Shown here piece by piece: positions 7,279-16,417 of a stretch of 47,701 nt of DNA. The notes beneath the pieces are model-generated. The model was not told where the DNA came from. It did no database searches and saw nothing but the letters and a program-made list of their open reading frames with translations. Position 1 is the stretch's first letter; each line of letters opens with the position of its first letter. Made by a program: the position numbers and the translations under genes. The DNA lies in assembly GCA_002869665.1 (NCBI GenBank), contig PKUG01000202.1, positions 1 through 47,701 on the forward strand, given 5' to 3'. This DNA comes from Desulfuromonas sp. (GTDB lineage: Bacteria > Desulfobacterota > Desulfuromonadia > Desulfuromonadales > Geopsychrobacteraceae).

Positions 7279-8505
7279 TTAGTGAGGAACTGTAATGGTC
7301 ACCATGCGACATTCGTCACAGGTCAGCGGTGCTGGATCGGTCCGGTTGTACAAGGGGCTCATTTCACGCAGACGTTGTACGATCGGCGGCAACTCCTGAA
7401 GGACGAAATCGATTTCCTCTTCAGTGTTATCAGCACCGAGGCTGAAGCGGGTGCTCGAGTGTGCCAGAACGATTTCAACTCCCATGGCCCCCATGACATG
7501 GGAAGGTTCCAGAGAACCTGAGGTACAGGCCGATCCTGATGAGGCGGCGATGCCTTTCATATCGAAGAACAGCAGCAGCGATTCACCCTCGATGTAGTTG
7601 AAGCTGACATTCAAGGTATTCGGCAGCCGCATGTCCGGGTTCGGATGGCCGTTCAATTTAACTTCGGGAATGCTCGAAAGGATCCCCTGTTCCAGTTTGT
7701 CACGCAGTTTGCGAACATAAGAATAATTTTCTTCCAGATGCGTCCGGGCCAGTTCGCAGGCGACGCCAAGACCGACAATCCCGGGCACGTTGTGAGTTCC
7801 CGCACGGCGGTTACGCTCCTGATGGCCGCCGTGCATGAAACGACCGATCTTGGTACCGCGCTTCAGGTACATCGCCGCCACCCCTTTGGGAGCGCCGATT
7901 TTGTGACCGGAGATCACCGCGATATCGACGTTGGCGTCACGCACATCGAGCGGTATTTTGCCCGCCGCCTGAACGGCATCGGTGTGGAAACGAACTTTAT
8001 GCTTTTTGGCAATTTCGCCGATCTCTTTGATCGGGTAGATGTTCCCCATCTCGTTATTTGCCCACATGACGGAGATCAGGATCGTCTTGTCGGTAATCGC
8101 ACTCTCCAGATCCTGAAGATCGAGCATGCCGTCTTTGTCGACCTTAAGATAGGTCACCTCGAAGCCATCTTTTTCAAGGGCGGCACAGGTCTCCAGCACC
8201 GCCGGGTGCTCAACCGCAGTTGTGATGATATGGTTCCCCTTGTGCTTGAGCGCTTCGGCAGTTCCCTTGATCGCGTGATTGTCGCCTTCGCTGCCGCAGG
8301 AGAGAAAAATAACCTCAGCCGGCGAGCAGTTCATAAGATCCGCAACCTGTTCACGTGCCTTCTCGATAGCGCCACTGACCATCCGTCCGGCCCAGTGGAC
8401 ACTCGACGGGTTACCAAACTGTTCACAGAAGTAGGGCAACATCGCGTCGAGAACTTCTTTCTTGACCGCTGTTGTCGCGTTGTTGTCCAGGTAAATCTTG
8501 TTCAC
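7279..8505 (-). CDS. iscS: Cysteine desulfurase IscS/NifS
   Basis: 408 residues, a PLP enzyme that takes sulfur from L-cysteine and passes it as persulfide to IscU and MnmA. The PLP lysine is K202 in 'SGHKIGAPKG'. The persulfide cysteine is C327 in 'SSGSACTSGSLEPSHV', the long-loop class I type. The N-terminus 'IYLDNNATTAV' is typical. The start is GTG with GGAGGAAGCC ahead of it. The C-terminus ends with a short Cys-containing tail ('LTCDECRMVTI'), a small oddity that may bind metal or be neutral. It lies between iscR and iscU in the operon headed by cysE, so substrate supply and use are linked. Confidence 0.93.
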   Translation of the reverse strand: MNKIYLDNNATTAVKKEVLDAMLPYFCEQFGNPSSVHWAGRMVSGAIEKAREQVADLMNCSPAEVIFLSCGSEGDNHAIKGTAEALKHKGNHIITTAVEHPAVLETCAALEKDGFEVTYLKVDKDGMLDLQDLESAITDKTILISVMWANNEMGNIYPIKEIGEIAKKHKVRFHTDAVQAAGKIPLDVRDANVDIAVISGHKIGAPKGVAAMYLKRGTKIGRFMHGGHQERNRRAGTHNVPGIVGLGVACELARTHLEENYSYVRKLRDKLEQGILSSIPEVKLNGHPNPDMRLPNTLNVSFNYIEGESLLLFFDMKGIAASSGSACTSGSLEPSHVMGAMGVEIVLAHSSTRFSLGADNTEEEIDFVLQELPPIVQRLREMSPLYNRTDPAPLTCDECRMVTITVPH

Positions 8506-8536
8506 GGCTTCCTCCGGTTAAGCAAAAAAATGTGGG

Positions 8537-8977
8537 CTAATTATGTGCCGAATTGCAGGCAGCCTGCCTGCGACGGCCTTCTTCAGTCAAATCTTCAAGT
8601 GTCATCGATGCCAGGAAATTGCGAATCTGCAACCCCAGACCACGCCAGACCGCCTGGGTCGTACACTCGCTGTCACACCCGCAACTTCCATCATCATTCA
8701 TACAAGAGAGCGGCATGATCGACTCATCCACCGTATCGATGATTTCGTCGATACGAATCTCCGCTGGATTCCTGGCCAGCAGGTAGCCGCCGCCAGGACC
8801 GCGAATGCTTCTGACGATTTCACCGCGCCGCAGTTTGACGAACAGCTGTTCAAGGTAGTTGAGAGAGATATTTTCGCGCTCCGAAATTTCCTTGATCGAA
8901 ACCGGCAGCCCTTCGCAGATCAGATTCAGACTGACGAGGGCACGTACGGCATATTGAGCCTTGGTCGACATTCTCAT
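8537..8977 (-). CDS. iscR: Rrf2-family regulator IscR
   Basis: 146 residues beginning at the ATG that overlaps the cysE stop (ATGA). The N-terminal winged helix-turn-helix is recognisable ('[15 protein letters not shown]', then '[13 protein letters not shown]'). The cluster-binding stretch '[15 protein letters not shown]' has C92, C99, C101 and C105, close to the C92/C98/C104 spacing of E. coli IscR. It probably senses Fe-S status and represses its own operon; a near-consensus type 1 IscR site lies upstream of cysE (9801-9825), supporting autoregulation. It ends in TAG. Other Rrf2 regulators such as CymR-like proteins lack this cysteine arrangement, so IscR is the best call. Confidence 0.88.
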   Translation of the reverse strand: MRMSTKAQYAVRALVSLNLICEGLPVSIKEISERENISLNYLEQLFVKLRRGEIVRSIRGPGGGYLLARNPAEIRIDEIIDTVDESIMPLSCMNDDGSCGCDSECTTQAVWRGLGLQIRNFLASMTLEDLTEEGRRRQAACNSAHN

Positions 8978-9678
8978 GAGACAACGTCCTCGCACCGTTC
9001 CGCGCTTTCATAGCGGGCCAGTTCGCTCCTTAAACGCTCCTGTTCCTGTTGCATCTGTTCGATCTGATCTTCCAGTCGGCGCACCTGGTCCATGACACAG
9101 ACCACGGCCTTGGCCACCGGGTCGGGAAGATTGTCGTGATCGAGTTCAACCCTGCCCCGCTTGCCACCGGAGATGACAACCCGTCCGGGGATACCGACAA
9201 CCGTGGCATCCTTGGGCACTTCCTTGACCACAACCGAATTCGAACCGACCTTGCTGTTATCACCAACCGTGAACGGACCGAGTATCTTGGCCCCGGACCC
9301 GACAACAACGTTGTCGCCGAGGGTCGGATGACGCTTTTCCTTGGCCCAGGAGGTCCCGCCCAGGGTTACACCATGATAGAGAGTACAGTTTTCGCCGATT
9401 TCAGCCGTCTCGCCAATCACGACCCCCATACCGTGATCGATGAAGAAACCGCGGCCGATCGTGGCTCCGGGGTGAATTTCGATCCCGGTCATAAAGCGGC
9501 CGACATGCGAGACAAATCGCCCGAGAAACTTGAATTCATGCGTCCAGAGCCAGTGCGCCAGACGATAAAAAAGCATGGCGTGAAAACCGGGGTAACAGAA
9601 CAGGATCTCGAAAACACTTCTCACCGCCGGATCTCGTTCGAATACGACTTTGAAATCTTCTTTCAGTTGCGAGAACAT
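8974..9678 (-). CDS. cysE: Serine O-acetyltransferase CysE (short EpsC/SAT type)
   Basis: 234 residues. It acetylates L-serine with acetyl-CoA, the first committed step of cysteine synthesis. The left-handed beta-helix is shown by hexapeptide repeats such as '[16 protein letters not shown]' and the active-site segment '[19 protein letters not shown]'. The N-terminal helical region is shorter than in E. coli CysE, as in many SATs of non-enteric bacteria. A coiled coil ('[20 protein letters not shown]') forms the C-terminus in place of a short tail. GGGGAGG lies eight bases before the ATG. It leads the isc operon and overlaps iscR by four bases, so cysteine supply and Fe-S assembly share one promoter. 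Confidence 0.92.
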   Translation of the reverse strand: MFSQLKEDFKVVFERDPAVRSVFEILFCYPGFHAMLFYRLAHWLWTHEFKFLGRFVSHVGRFMTGIEIHPGATIGRGFFIDHGMGVVIGETAEIGENCTLYHGVTLGGTSWAKEKRHPTLGDNVVVGSGAKILGPFTVGDNSKVGSNSVVVKEVPKDATVVGIPGRVVISGGKRGRVELDHDNLPDPVAKAVVCVMDQVRRLEDQIEQMQQEQERLRSELARYESAERCEDVVS

Positions 9679-9792
9679 TCTGTCAGCCTCCCCTTACCGT
9701 CCTGTTACCTGCTCCAACCAACCAAACAAAAATGATAAAGTTTCACACATAAAGTGATAATTTTTTACATTTCCTACCATTGTTCTTGGTGT

Positions 9793-9821
9793 GATTTATC
9801 ATACCCGACTATTTCTGTCAA
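9793..9821 (-). promoter_or_regulatory. Putative promoter of the cysE-isc operon
   Basis: On the minus strand a perfect -35 TTGACA is followed 17 bases later by a weak -10 (TAAATC). The weak -10 is usual for a regulated promoter. The -35 lies inside the IscR-type palindrome. The implied leader is about 110 bases and contains repeated TTATCA motifs of unknown meaning. Confidence 0.55.
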
Positions 9822-9825
9822 TTAA
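9801..9825. promoter_or_regulatory. IscR type 1 binding site
   Basis: Read on the minus strand, the 25 bases match the E. coli type 1 IscR consensus ATASYYGACT-RWWWY-AGTCRRSTAT at 22 of 25 positions by my hand alignment. One half, TAGTCGGGTAT, is perfect; the other is degenerate at three positions. It overlaps the -35 of the operon encoding IscR itself, as in E. coli. The consensus is quoted from memory. Confidence 0.75.
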
Positions 9826-9904
9826 TTTTCAAACAATTTAGTCAGGTATTTTTTCATCTCATTCTGGGACAAAATCAGCGCATCCTGAGACAACCTGTTA
9901 AGTG

Positions 9905-9933
9905 TCGACATCTGCCTGATATTCACCTATAAT
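9905..9933 (+). promoter_or_regulatory. Sigma70 promoter for fumarase
   Basis: TCGACA (one mismatch from TTGACA), a 17-base spacer and a perfect TATAAT. Transcription would start near 9940, giving a leader of roughly 68 bases before the strong AAGGAG of the fumarase gene. Confidence 0.75.
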
Positions 9934-10007
9934 GTGCGGGTTTTGCGGGTCGCATGACCATCCTTTATGGCCCTGTTTTTCATTCACATTGTACAAGGAG
10001 AGAGAGA

Positions 10008-11627
10008 ATGCCCGAGTTCAAGTATCAGGATCCTATGCCGCTGAGTGCGGACCCCACCAAGTACTACAAAATCGAAGGTTCCGAACAATTCGTCTCCACT
10101 GAGCAGTTTGACGGCAAGGACGTCCTCAAAGTTGCACCGGAAGGCCTGACCGTACTGGCTAACACCGCGATGCGTGACCTGTCCTTCCTCCTGCGCCCCA
10201 GCCATAACGAGCAGGTTGCCAAGATCCTCAGCGACCCTGAAGCGTCGAACAATGACAAGGGTGTTGCCATGGCTTTCCTGCGTAACGCCGAGATTGCGGC
10301 CAGCTTCGAATTGCCGATCTGTCAGGACACCGGCACCGCAACCATCGTTGCCAAAAAAGGGCAGCAGGTCTGGACCGGCTGCAACGATGCTGAGATGATC
10401 TCTAAAGGTGTATTCAAAACCTATACCGAAGAAAACCTCCGCTACAGCCAAACCGTCGCGCTCGACATGTACAAGGAAAAAAATACCGGTACCAACCTGC
10501 CGGCCCAGATCGATCTCTATGCGACTGAAGGGGAAGCCTACAAGTTCCTGTTCATGGCCAAAGGTGGCGGCTCCGCCAACAAGACGATGCTCTACCAGGA
10601 GACCAAAGCCCTGCTGAACCCGGAGAAACTGGTCTCTTTCCTGGTTCAGAAGATGAAAACGATCGGCACCGCGGCCTGCCCCCCCTACCACTTGGCATTT
10701 GTTATCGGCGGCACCTCTGCCGATGCCTGTATGAAGACCGTTAAACTGGCTACCGCCCGTTATCTCGACGAACTGCCGACCGAAGGCAACGAGCACGGAC
10801 AGGCGTTCCGTGACCTGGAGCTGGAAGAGAAATTGCTTAAGGCTGCTCAAGAATTGGGCATCGGCGCTCAGTTCGGCGGCAAATACTTCGCCCACGATGT
10901 CCGCGTTATCCGCCTGCCGCGTCACGGCGCGTCCTGCCCCGTCGGCATGGCTGTTTCCTGCTCTGCCGACCGTAACATTAAAGCCAAGATCACCAAGGAC
11001 GGCCTGTTCGTCGAAGAGATGGACCGCAACCCGGGCCGCCTGATCCCCGAGCAGTACCGCGGCAAGGGCAGCGCCGGCACCAAGATTAACCTTGATCGCC
11101 CGATGAGCGAAGTCCTCGCCGACCTCAGCAAACTCGAAGTAGGCTCCCCGCTGCTGCTTGACGGCACTATCGTCGTCGGCCGTGACATCGCCCACGCCAA
11201 ATTCAAGGAAATCCTTGACAGTGGCAAGCCGCTGCCCGATTACCTCAAGAACCACCCGATCTACTACGCCGGCCCGGCCAAGACCCCGGCTGGCAAGGCA
11301 TCCGGATCCTTTGGCCCGACCACGGCCGGCCGGATGGACAGCTACGTCGACCTGCTCCAGAGCAACGGTGGCTCCATGGTTATGATCGCCAAGGGCAACC
11401 GCAGCCAGCAGGTCACTGACGCCTGCGCCAAGCATGGCGGCTTCTACCTCGGCTCCATCGGCGGCCCGGCAGCCGTCCTCGCCGAAGAAAACATCAAGAA
11501 GGTCGAGTGTATCGACTTCCCGGAACTCGGCATGGAAGCTGTGTGGAAAATCGAAGTTGTCGACTTCCCGGCCTTCGTCCTCGTTGACGATAAAGGGAAC
11601 GACTTCTTCAAGAAACTCGGTCTTTGA
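10008..11627 (+). CDS. Class I fumarate hydratase ([4Fe-4S])
   Basis: 539 residues from the ATG at 10008, which has AAGGAGAGAGAGA ahead of it; the track start at 9954 is not needed. It interconverts fumarate and malate in the cytoplasm and is oxygen-labile. The three cluster cysteines fall at C105 ('ICQDTGTA'), C224 ('TAACPPYH') and C318 ('VSCSADR'), the same numbering as E. coli FumA. The C-terminal domain has '[15 protein letters not shown]' and '[13 protein letters not shown]'. It is a single full-length chain of the FumA/FumB kind, not the two-subunit form. It stands alone between a sigma70 promoter and a terminator. The same fold includes L-tartrate dehydratase, but the full-length single-chain layout argues for fumarase. 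Confidence 0.93.
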   Translation: MPEFKYQDPMPLSADPTKYYKIEGSEQFVSTEQFDGKDVLKVAPEGLTVLANTAMRDLSFLLRPSHNEQVAKILSDPEASNNDKGVAMAFLRNAEIAASFELPICQDTGTATIVAKKGQQVWTGCNDAEMISKGVFKTYTEENLRYSQTVALDMYKEKNTGTNLPAQIDLYATEGEAYKFLFMAKGGGSANKTMLYQETKALLNPEKLVSFLVQKMKTIGTAACPPYHLAFVIGGTSADACMKTVKLATARYLDELPTEGNEHGQAFRDLELEEKLLKAAQELGIGAQFGGKYFAHDVRVIRLPRHGASCPVGMAVSCSADRNIKAKITKDGLFVEEMDRNPGRLIPEQYRGKGSAGTKINLDRPMSEVLADLSKLEVGSPLLLDGTIVVGRDIAHAKFKEILDSGKPLPDYLKNHPIYYAGPAKTPAGKASGSFGPTTAGRMDSYVDLLQSNGGSMVMIAKGNRSQQVTDACAKHGGFYLGSIGGPAAVLAEENIKKVECIDFPELGMEAVWKIEVVDFPAFVLVDDKGNDFFKKLGL

Positions 11628-11655
11628 TCGGCTGCATTTCTTTTCTGTGATTATC

Positions 11656-11682
11656 AAAGCCCCGGCGTTACGTCGGGGCTTT
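11656..11682 (+). terminator. Intrinsic terminator after fumarase
   Basis: AAAGCCCCGGCG and CGTCGGGGCTTT form a 12-bp stem (one G-U pair) with a three-base loop, 28 bases after the fumarase stop. The symmetrical A and T ends allow action in both directions. Confidence 0.85.
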
Positions 11683-11783
11683 GTTCTTGCATGCTTAACG
11701 TTTGTCCGCTACGGTGATTCGCTGTAGATTCGTCCTCAATCACAAACCTGTTAGCCATTTATTTTCTGCCGGTCTTTATTTAC

Positions 11784-14297
11784 ATGAGCGATAAAATCTT
11801 CAAAATCTACGAAAGTATCGTCCTGCGTCGTCCTTTGATGACCATTCTGGCTATGATCCTGCTGATTATCGGCGTCGGCTATTTTGCCAAAGACTTTCAT
11901 CTCGATGCCTCGGCCGACTCACTGCTCCTCGAAAACGACCAGGACCTGAAATACTTCCGGACGATCAATGATCGCTACGGCAGCAACGAGTTTCTTATCA
12001 TCAGCTACACACCGGGAAGCGATCTTTATGCACCGGAAACCCTGGCTGATCTGCAGAAGTTGCGCTCCAGCCTGTTGAACGTGGAGCGTGTCGACTCCGT
12101 CTTCTGCATTCTCGACGCCCCGCTCATCGACAGTCCGCGCATGAGCCTGAGCGACTTGTCAAATGGCATCCGGACGCTCGAATCTCCGGATATCGATACC
12201 GATCTCGCCCGCAAGGAGTTTCTCCACAGTTCACTCTACAAGGATCTGCTTGTCAGTGCCGATGAAAAGACAACCGCCCTGCAGGTCAACTTCAAACAGG
12301 ATGAAACCTACGACCGCCTGCTGAAAGAACGCAATCAGCTGCGCGAAAAACGCCTGGAAGCTCCACTTACTGCTGCTGAGGAAGAACGCCTCGACCAGGT
12401 CAGCGCCGAATTTGATCGCTACAGCAAGAAACTGACTGATGCTGAAGCAGTCGATATCGCGACGATCCGCGCCATCATGGCCGAGCATCAGGGCGAAGCC
12501 GAGCTGTTTCTCGGTGGGTTGCCGATGATCGTGACCGACATGATCGACTTCATCCGCCACGACCTGGCGTCTTTCGGCCTCGGAGTCCTCGTCTTTCTCG
12601 TGTCGATGCTGCTGCTGATCTTCCGCAGACCACGCTGGATCGTCCTGCCGATGCTCTGCTGTTTCTCTGCAGTCGTCTTCATGTTCGGCTTTCTCGGCTT
12701 GATCGGCTGGAAAGTCACTGTTGTCTCGTCCAACTTCACCTCGCTGCTGCTGATTATCACCCTCTCACTCTGTGTCCACCTGGTCGTCCGCTACAATGAA
12801 CTCCATGAAGAGCTGCCGGGAGCCGATCACGCAACCATGGTCCAGGAGATGATTCGCAGCAAAGCGGTACCGAGTATCTACACCGCGCTGACAACCATCG
12901 TCGCTTTTATCTCATTGCTAACCAGCGATATCCGTCCGGTCATCGACTTCGGCTGGATGATGGCCATCGGCATCAGCTTCTCGCTGGTGCTCTCCTTCGC
13001 ACTCTTCCCAGCCGGGCTGATGCTCTACAAAAATCCGGTCCGCTTTGCCCCGCGCTACGACGTCACCGGCAAAATTACGCGGACTTGCGCCCACTGGGTT
13101 GAAAACCGGGGACCAGCGACCCTGCTCATTTTTGTTGCTCTGGCAATGATCAGCGTTGTTGGCATCACCCGCCTGACCGTTGAGAACCGCTTTATCGATT
13201 ACTTCAAATCGACGACTGAAATTTACCGGGGCATGGAGCTGATCGACCGCAAGCTCGGCGGCACGACCCCGCTCGATATCATCGTTGATGCCGACCCCGA
13301 CTTCTTCACCGCCCGCAAAGAAGAAGCAGCCTTTGAAGACGACGATACCTTCGCTGACGATTTTGCCGATGCCTTCGGCGAACAGGAAGCCGAAGCCGGA
13401 CTTTCCGGGAGCAGCTACTGGTACAGCAGTTACCAGATCCCGACCCTGAAGAAGATCCACGACTATCTCGACGGCTTGCCGGAAACCGGCAAGGTGCTGT
13501 CGATGGCGACCACATTCGATCTGATGCAGCAGCTCAACGGTGATGAGCCGCTCGATAATCTGTCTCTCGCCGTCATTCACAAGAAGCTTCCTGAATCGAT
13601 CGAGAAGGCTCTCTTCCGCCCCTACATGTCCGACGACGGCAACCAGGTTCGTTTCTCCCTGCGCGTCATCGATTCCGAACCGAGCCTGCACCGCGATGCG
13701 CTGCTCAAGCAGATCCGTAGTGACCTGACGGAGAAGATCGGGCTCAAACCGGAGCAGGTCCACCTGACCGGCATGTTTGTGCTCTACAACAACGTCCTTC
13801 AGAGCCTGTTCAGTTAGCAGATCATGACCATCGGCGTCGTCTTCCTGGTCATTCTGGGGATGTTTATTCTCCAGTTCCGCTCTCTGCGCCTGGCGCTCAT
13901 CTCCCTGATTCCTAATCTCATTTCAGCCGCCATGGTGCTTGGACTGATGGGCCTGCTCAATATCCCCCTCGACATCATGACGATCACCATCGCTGCGATC
14001 ACGATCGGCATCGCCGTTGATGACACGATCCACTACATCCATCGCTTCAACGAAGAGTTGCCGCTCGATAACGACCCGCTGGCCGCGATGAAGCGCAGTC
14101 ACGACGGAGTCGGCCGCGCTATGTATTACACGTCGATAACCATTATCTGCGGATTTTCGATCCTGGCTTTGTCTGATTTCATCCCGACGATCTACTTCGG
14201 TCTGTTTACCGGCCTGGCCATGCTTGTCGCCATGTTCGCGAACCTGACCCTACTGCCGCTGCTGCTGTTGCTCTGGAAGCCGCGCTCGGCGAAATAG
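11784..14297 (+). CDS. RND/MMPL-family exporter interrupted by an in-frame TAG
   Basis: The frame runs 838 codons, with one TAG at codon 678. The product resembles COG1033-type predicted RND exporters, with two repeats of one helix, a large periplasmic domain and a block of membrane helices. The first repeat has a helix near 18-40 and a membrane block near 255-420 that includes 'SLCVHLVVRYNELHEEL'; in the second, 'GIAVDDTIHYIHRFNEEL' matches it. The TAG falls between 'NNVLQSLFS' and 'QIMTIGVVFLVI', at the entry to the second membrane block, so the first product (677 residues) would lack half its helices. No ribosome binding site precedes the downstream ATG at 13824, so separate translation is unlikely. 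An acidic stretch ('DDDTFADDFADAF') lies in the second periplasmic loop. The true start has a weak ribosome binding site. Substrate unknown. Confidence 0.8.
13815..13817 (+). other. In-frame amber codon inside the RND exporter
   Basis: A TAG interrupts a frame that continues open for a further 159 codons with clear family sequence on both sides. Single-base changes would restore Ser (TCG), Gln, Lys, Glu, Trp or Leu. My recollection of homologues favours a Ser-Gln-Ile at this point, which would make it a TCG to TAG change. Nonsense mutation, sequencing error and readthrough are all possible. Confidence 0.85.
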
Positions 14298-14438
14298 GAT
14301 CACACAGCGTCCTGCCGTGCCTGCCCTCAGCCGGCGGACAGCGAAAAAACTTCGATATTTAACAGAAATAGCTGGCTTTCGTGCGGGAAAAGGTCTATTG
14401 TCCGCGTCTTTGTAAACATCACCAGATGAAGGACCAGA

Positions 14439-16259
14439 ATGACAGAAAACGCCCCCCTTACATTCGCCGACCTGGGTCTCCCCCCGGCCATTCTCCAGGT
14501 TGTTGACGAAATCGGCTATGAATCGCCGTCACCGATCCAGGAGCAGAGCATTCCGCCGCTGCTCGCCGGCAGCGATCTTCTCGGCCAGGCCCAGACCGGG
14601 ACCGGCAAGACCGCGGCCTTTTCATTGCCGCTGCTCAGCCGGATCAACGTCAAACTCAACAAGCCACAAATCCTCGTCCTGACACCAACCCGCGAGTTGG
14701 CCTTGCAGGTTGCCGAAGCGATGCAGACTTACGCCCGCCACCTTAAGGACTTTCAGGTCCTGCCGGTCTATGGCGGGCAGAACATGGGCCAGCAGTTGCG
14801 GCAACTGCAGCGCGGCGTCCAGGCCGTTGTCGGCACACCGGGACGGATTCAGGATCACCTTGACCGTGGCACCCTGAAACTCGACCACCTGACCGCCGTC
14901 GTCATTGACGAAGCGGATGAAATGCTGAAGATGGGTTTTATCGAGGAAGTCGAACAGATCCTCGACCATGCACCCGAGCAGCGCCAGACCGCTCTCTTCT
15001 CGGCGACCATGCCGGCCGAAGTTCTCACCGTTGCCCGGCGCCACCTCAACGAACCGATTGAAATCCGGATCAAGAGCAAGACCTCAACGGTCGAAAAAAT
15101 CGAGCAGCGTTTCTGGCAGGTCAAGGGGCTCCACAAGCTTGACGCCCTGACCCGGATTCTCGAAGCCGAAGATATCGACGGCATGCTGATCTTCGTCCGG
15201 ACCAAGATCGCGACCGTCGAACTGGCTGAAAAACTCGAAGCACGTGGCTTTTCCAGTGCTGCGCTCAACGGCGACATGACTCAGCTGTTACGGGAAAAAA
15301 CGATCGAACGCTTGAAAGAGGGTTCACTCGATATCGTCGTCGCAACCGATGTCGCCGCCCGCGGGCTCGATGTCAAGCGCATCAGCCACGTCGTTAACTA
15401 CGACATCCCCTATGATGTCGAAGCCTATATTCACCGCATCGGCCGCACCGGCCGGGCCGGGCGCGAAGGGAAGGCAATCCTCTTTGTCGCCCCGCGTGAA
15501 AAACGGATGCTGGCAGCGATCGAGCGAGCGACAAAACAACAGATCAAGGCGATGGCCCTGCCGAGCCGTCGTGAGATCACCGACCGCCGCATCCAACTGT
15601 TCAAGGAGCAGATCGCCGGCGCCATGGAGTCGCAGGAACTCGAATTCTTCGAGGAGATCATCGACGACTACCAGTCGGAGTACGATGTCGGCCACCGCAA
15701 GATCGCCGCAACCCTTGCCTATCTGCTACAGAAGGAACGGCCGCTGAAGATAGATGAAATCTTCGCCGCCGAAGAACGGGTCGCCGAAGAAGCGAAAGCA
15801 CCCCGTAAGGCTGCCAACGAAAGAACCGACGACACCGATTTGATGACCTACCGGGTAGAAGTCGGACGAGTTCACGGGGTCCAACCGGGGAACCTTGTCG
15901 GCGCGATCAGTAACGAAGGAAAAATCAACAGCCGCGATATCGGCCGAATCAGGATTTTCGATCAATTCAGCCTTGTCGATCTCCCAGTTGAACTTCCTCA
16001 GGAGACGATGCACAGACTGAAAACCGCCTGGGTCTGCGACGAACAATTACAGCTCAACCCGGATACCGGCCGCAGCGAAGCCTTCACCAAGCGCCCGATC
16101 GGCAGACGTGGCCCAGGAAAAGGCAAATCCGGCGCTCCGCTCAAAGGCAAAACAAGCGGTCCGCCGAGCGGCAAAAAACCCGGCCGGACAGGCGGAAAGC
16201 CCTTCGAATCGCGCAGCAAACCGATTCCACGGCGCAGCAGCAACAAAGGCAAGAAATAG
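14439..16259 (+). CDS. deaD: DEAD-box RNA helicase, DeaD/CsdA type
   Basis: 606 residues, an ATP-dependent RNA-unwinding protein acting in ribosome assembly, RNA decay or cold adaptation. Motifs in order: Q motif ('SPIQEQSIPPLL'), Walker A 'AQTGTGKT' (51-58), 'PTRELALQ', 'GTPGR', 'DEAD' (157-160), 'SAT' (188-190) and 'HRIGRTGRAG'. A DbpA-type RNA-binding domain lies near 465-545 ('RVEVGRVHGVQPGNLVGAI'). A basic Gly/Lys/Pro-rich tail completes it, the layout of CsdA/DeaD and not of RhlE or SrmB. GAAGGA precedes the ATG. It ends in TAG with an in-frame TAA one codon later, followed by a terminator. It appears to be a single-gene unit. Confidence 0.92.
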   Translation: MTENAPLTFADLGLPPAILQVVDEIGYESPSPIQEQSIPPLLAGSDLLGQAQTGTGKTAAFSLPLLSRINVKLNKPQILVLTPTRELALQVAEAMQTYARHLKDFQVLPVYGGQNMGQQLRQLQRGVQAVVGTPGRIQDHLDRGTLKLDHLTAVVIDEADEMLKMGFIEEVEQILDHAPEQRQTALFSATMPAEVLTVARRHLNEPIEIRIKSKTSTVEKIEQRFWQVKGLHKLDALTRILEAEDIDGMLIFVRTKIATVELAEKLEARGFSSAALNGDMTQLLREKTIERLKEGSLDIVVATDVAARGLDVKRISHVVNYDIPYDVEAYIHRIGRTGRAGREGKAILFVAPREKRMLAAIERATKQQIKAMALPSRREITDRRIQLFKEQIAGAMESQELEFFEEIIDDYQSEYDVGHRKIAATLAYLLQKERPLKIDEIFAAEERVAEEAKAPRKAANERTDDTDLMTYRVEVGRVHGVQPGNLVGAISNEGKINSRDIGRIRIFDQFSLVDLPVELPQETMHRLKTAWVCDEQLQLNPDTGRSEAFTKRPIGRRGPGKGKSGAPLKGKTSGPPSGKKPGRTGGKPFESRSKPIPRRSSNKGKK

Positions 16260-16263
16260 CCAT

Positions 16264-16313
16264 AAAAAATCTGCAGAAGCGAAGTGCACCATCTCGCGTC
16301 TGCGGATTTTTTT
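16264..16313 (+). terminator. Intrinsic terminator after deaD
   Basis: AAAAAATCTGCAGA and TCTGCGGATTTTTT pair with one G-U, around a 21-base loop, ending in a run of T. It starts five bases after the deaD stop. Confidence 0.75.
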
Positions 16314-16417
16314 AATAGAGAGAGACACCCCACGGAGAAATGCGTCTTCTCTCTAACTCCTCGTCTCAGTGTCTTTTCTCACGCCACAGCATCCCTGACT
16401 GCAGAGTTTTCTCCAGT

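Larger units (their letters stand above)
9679..10007. other. Divergent intergenic region between cysE and fumarase
   Basis: This AT-rich 329-base region carries the cysE-isc promoter with its IscR site on the minus strand and the fumarase promoter on the plus strand, described separately. Between them I see only AT-rich sequence, and in the cysE leader a spaced TGATAA direct repeat (9734-9761 area). No small ORF is supported. Confidence 0.6.

Noticed and set aside
7645-8718. Long plus-strand ORF opposite iscS and iscR
   Set aside because: Shadow of two well-identified minus-strand genes; no family features or plausible ribosome binding site.
9984-11657. 557-codon open frame antisense to fumarase
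   Set aside because: It mirrors a strongly conserved fumarase gene with its own promoter and terminator. The antisense peptide has no family features; long antisense frames are common opposite GC-biased genes.
13815-13817. Selenocysteine as explanation for the interrupted frames
   Set aside because: Selenocysteine uses TGA; both interruptions are TAG, and no SECIS-like hairpin was noted.
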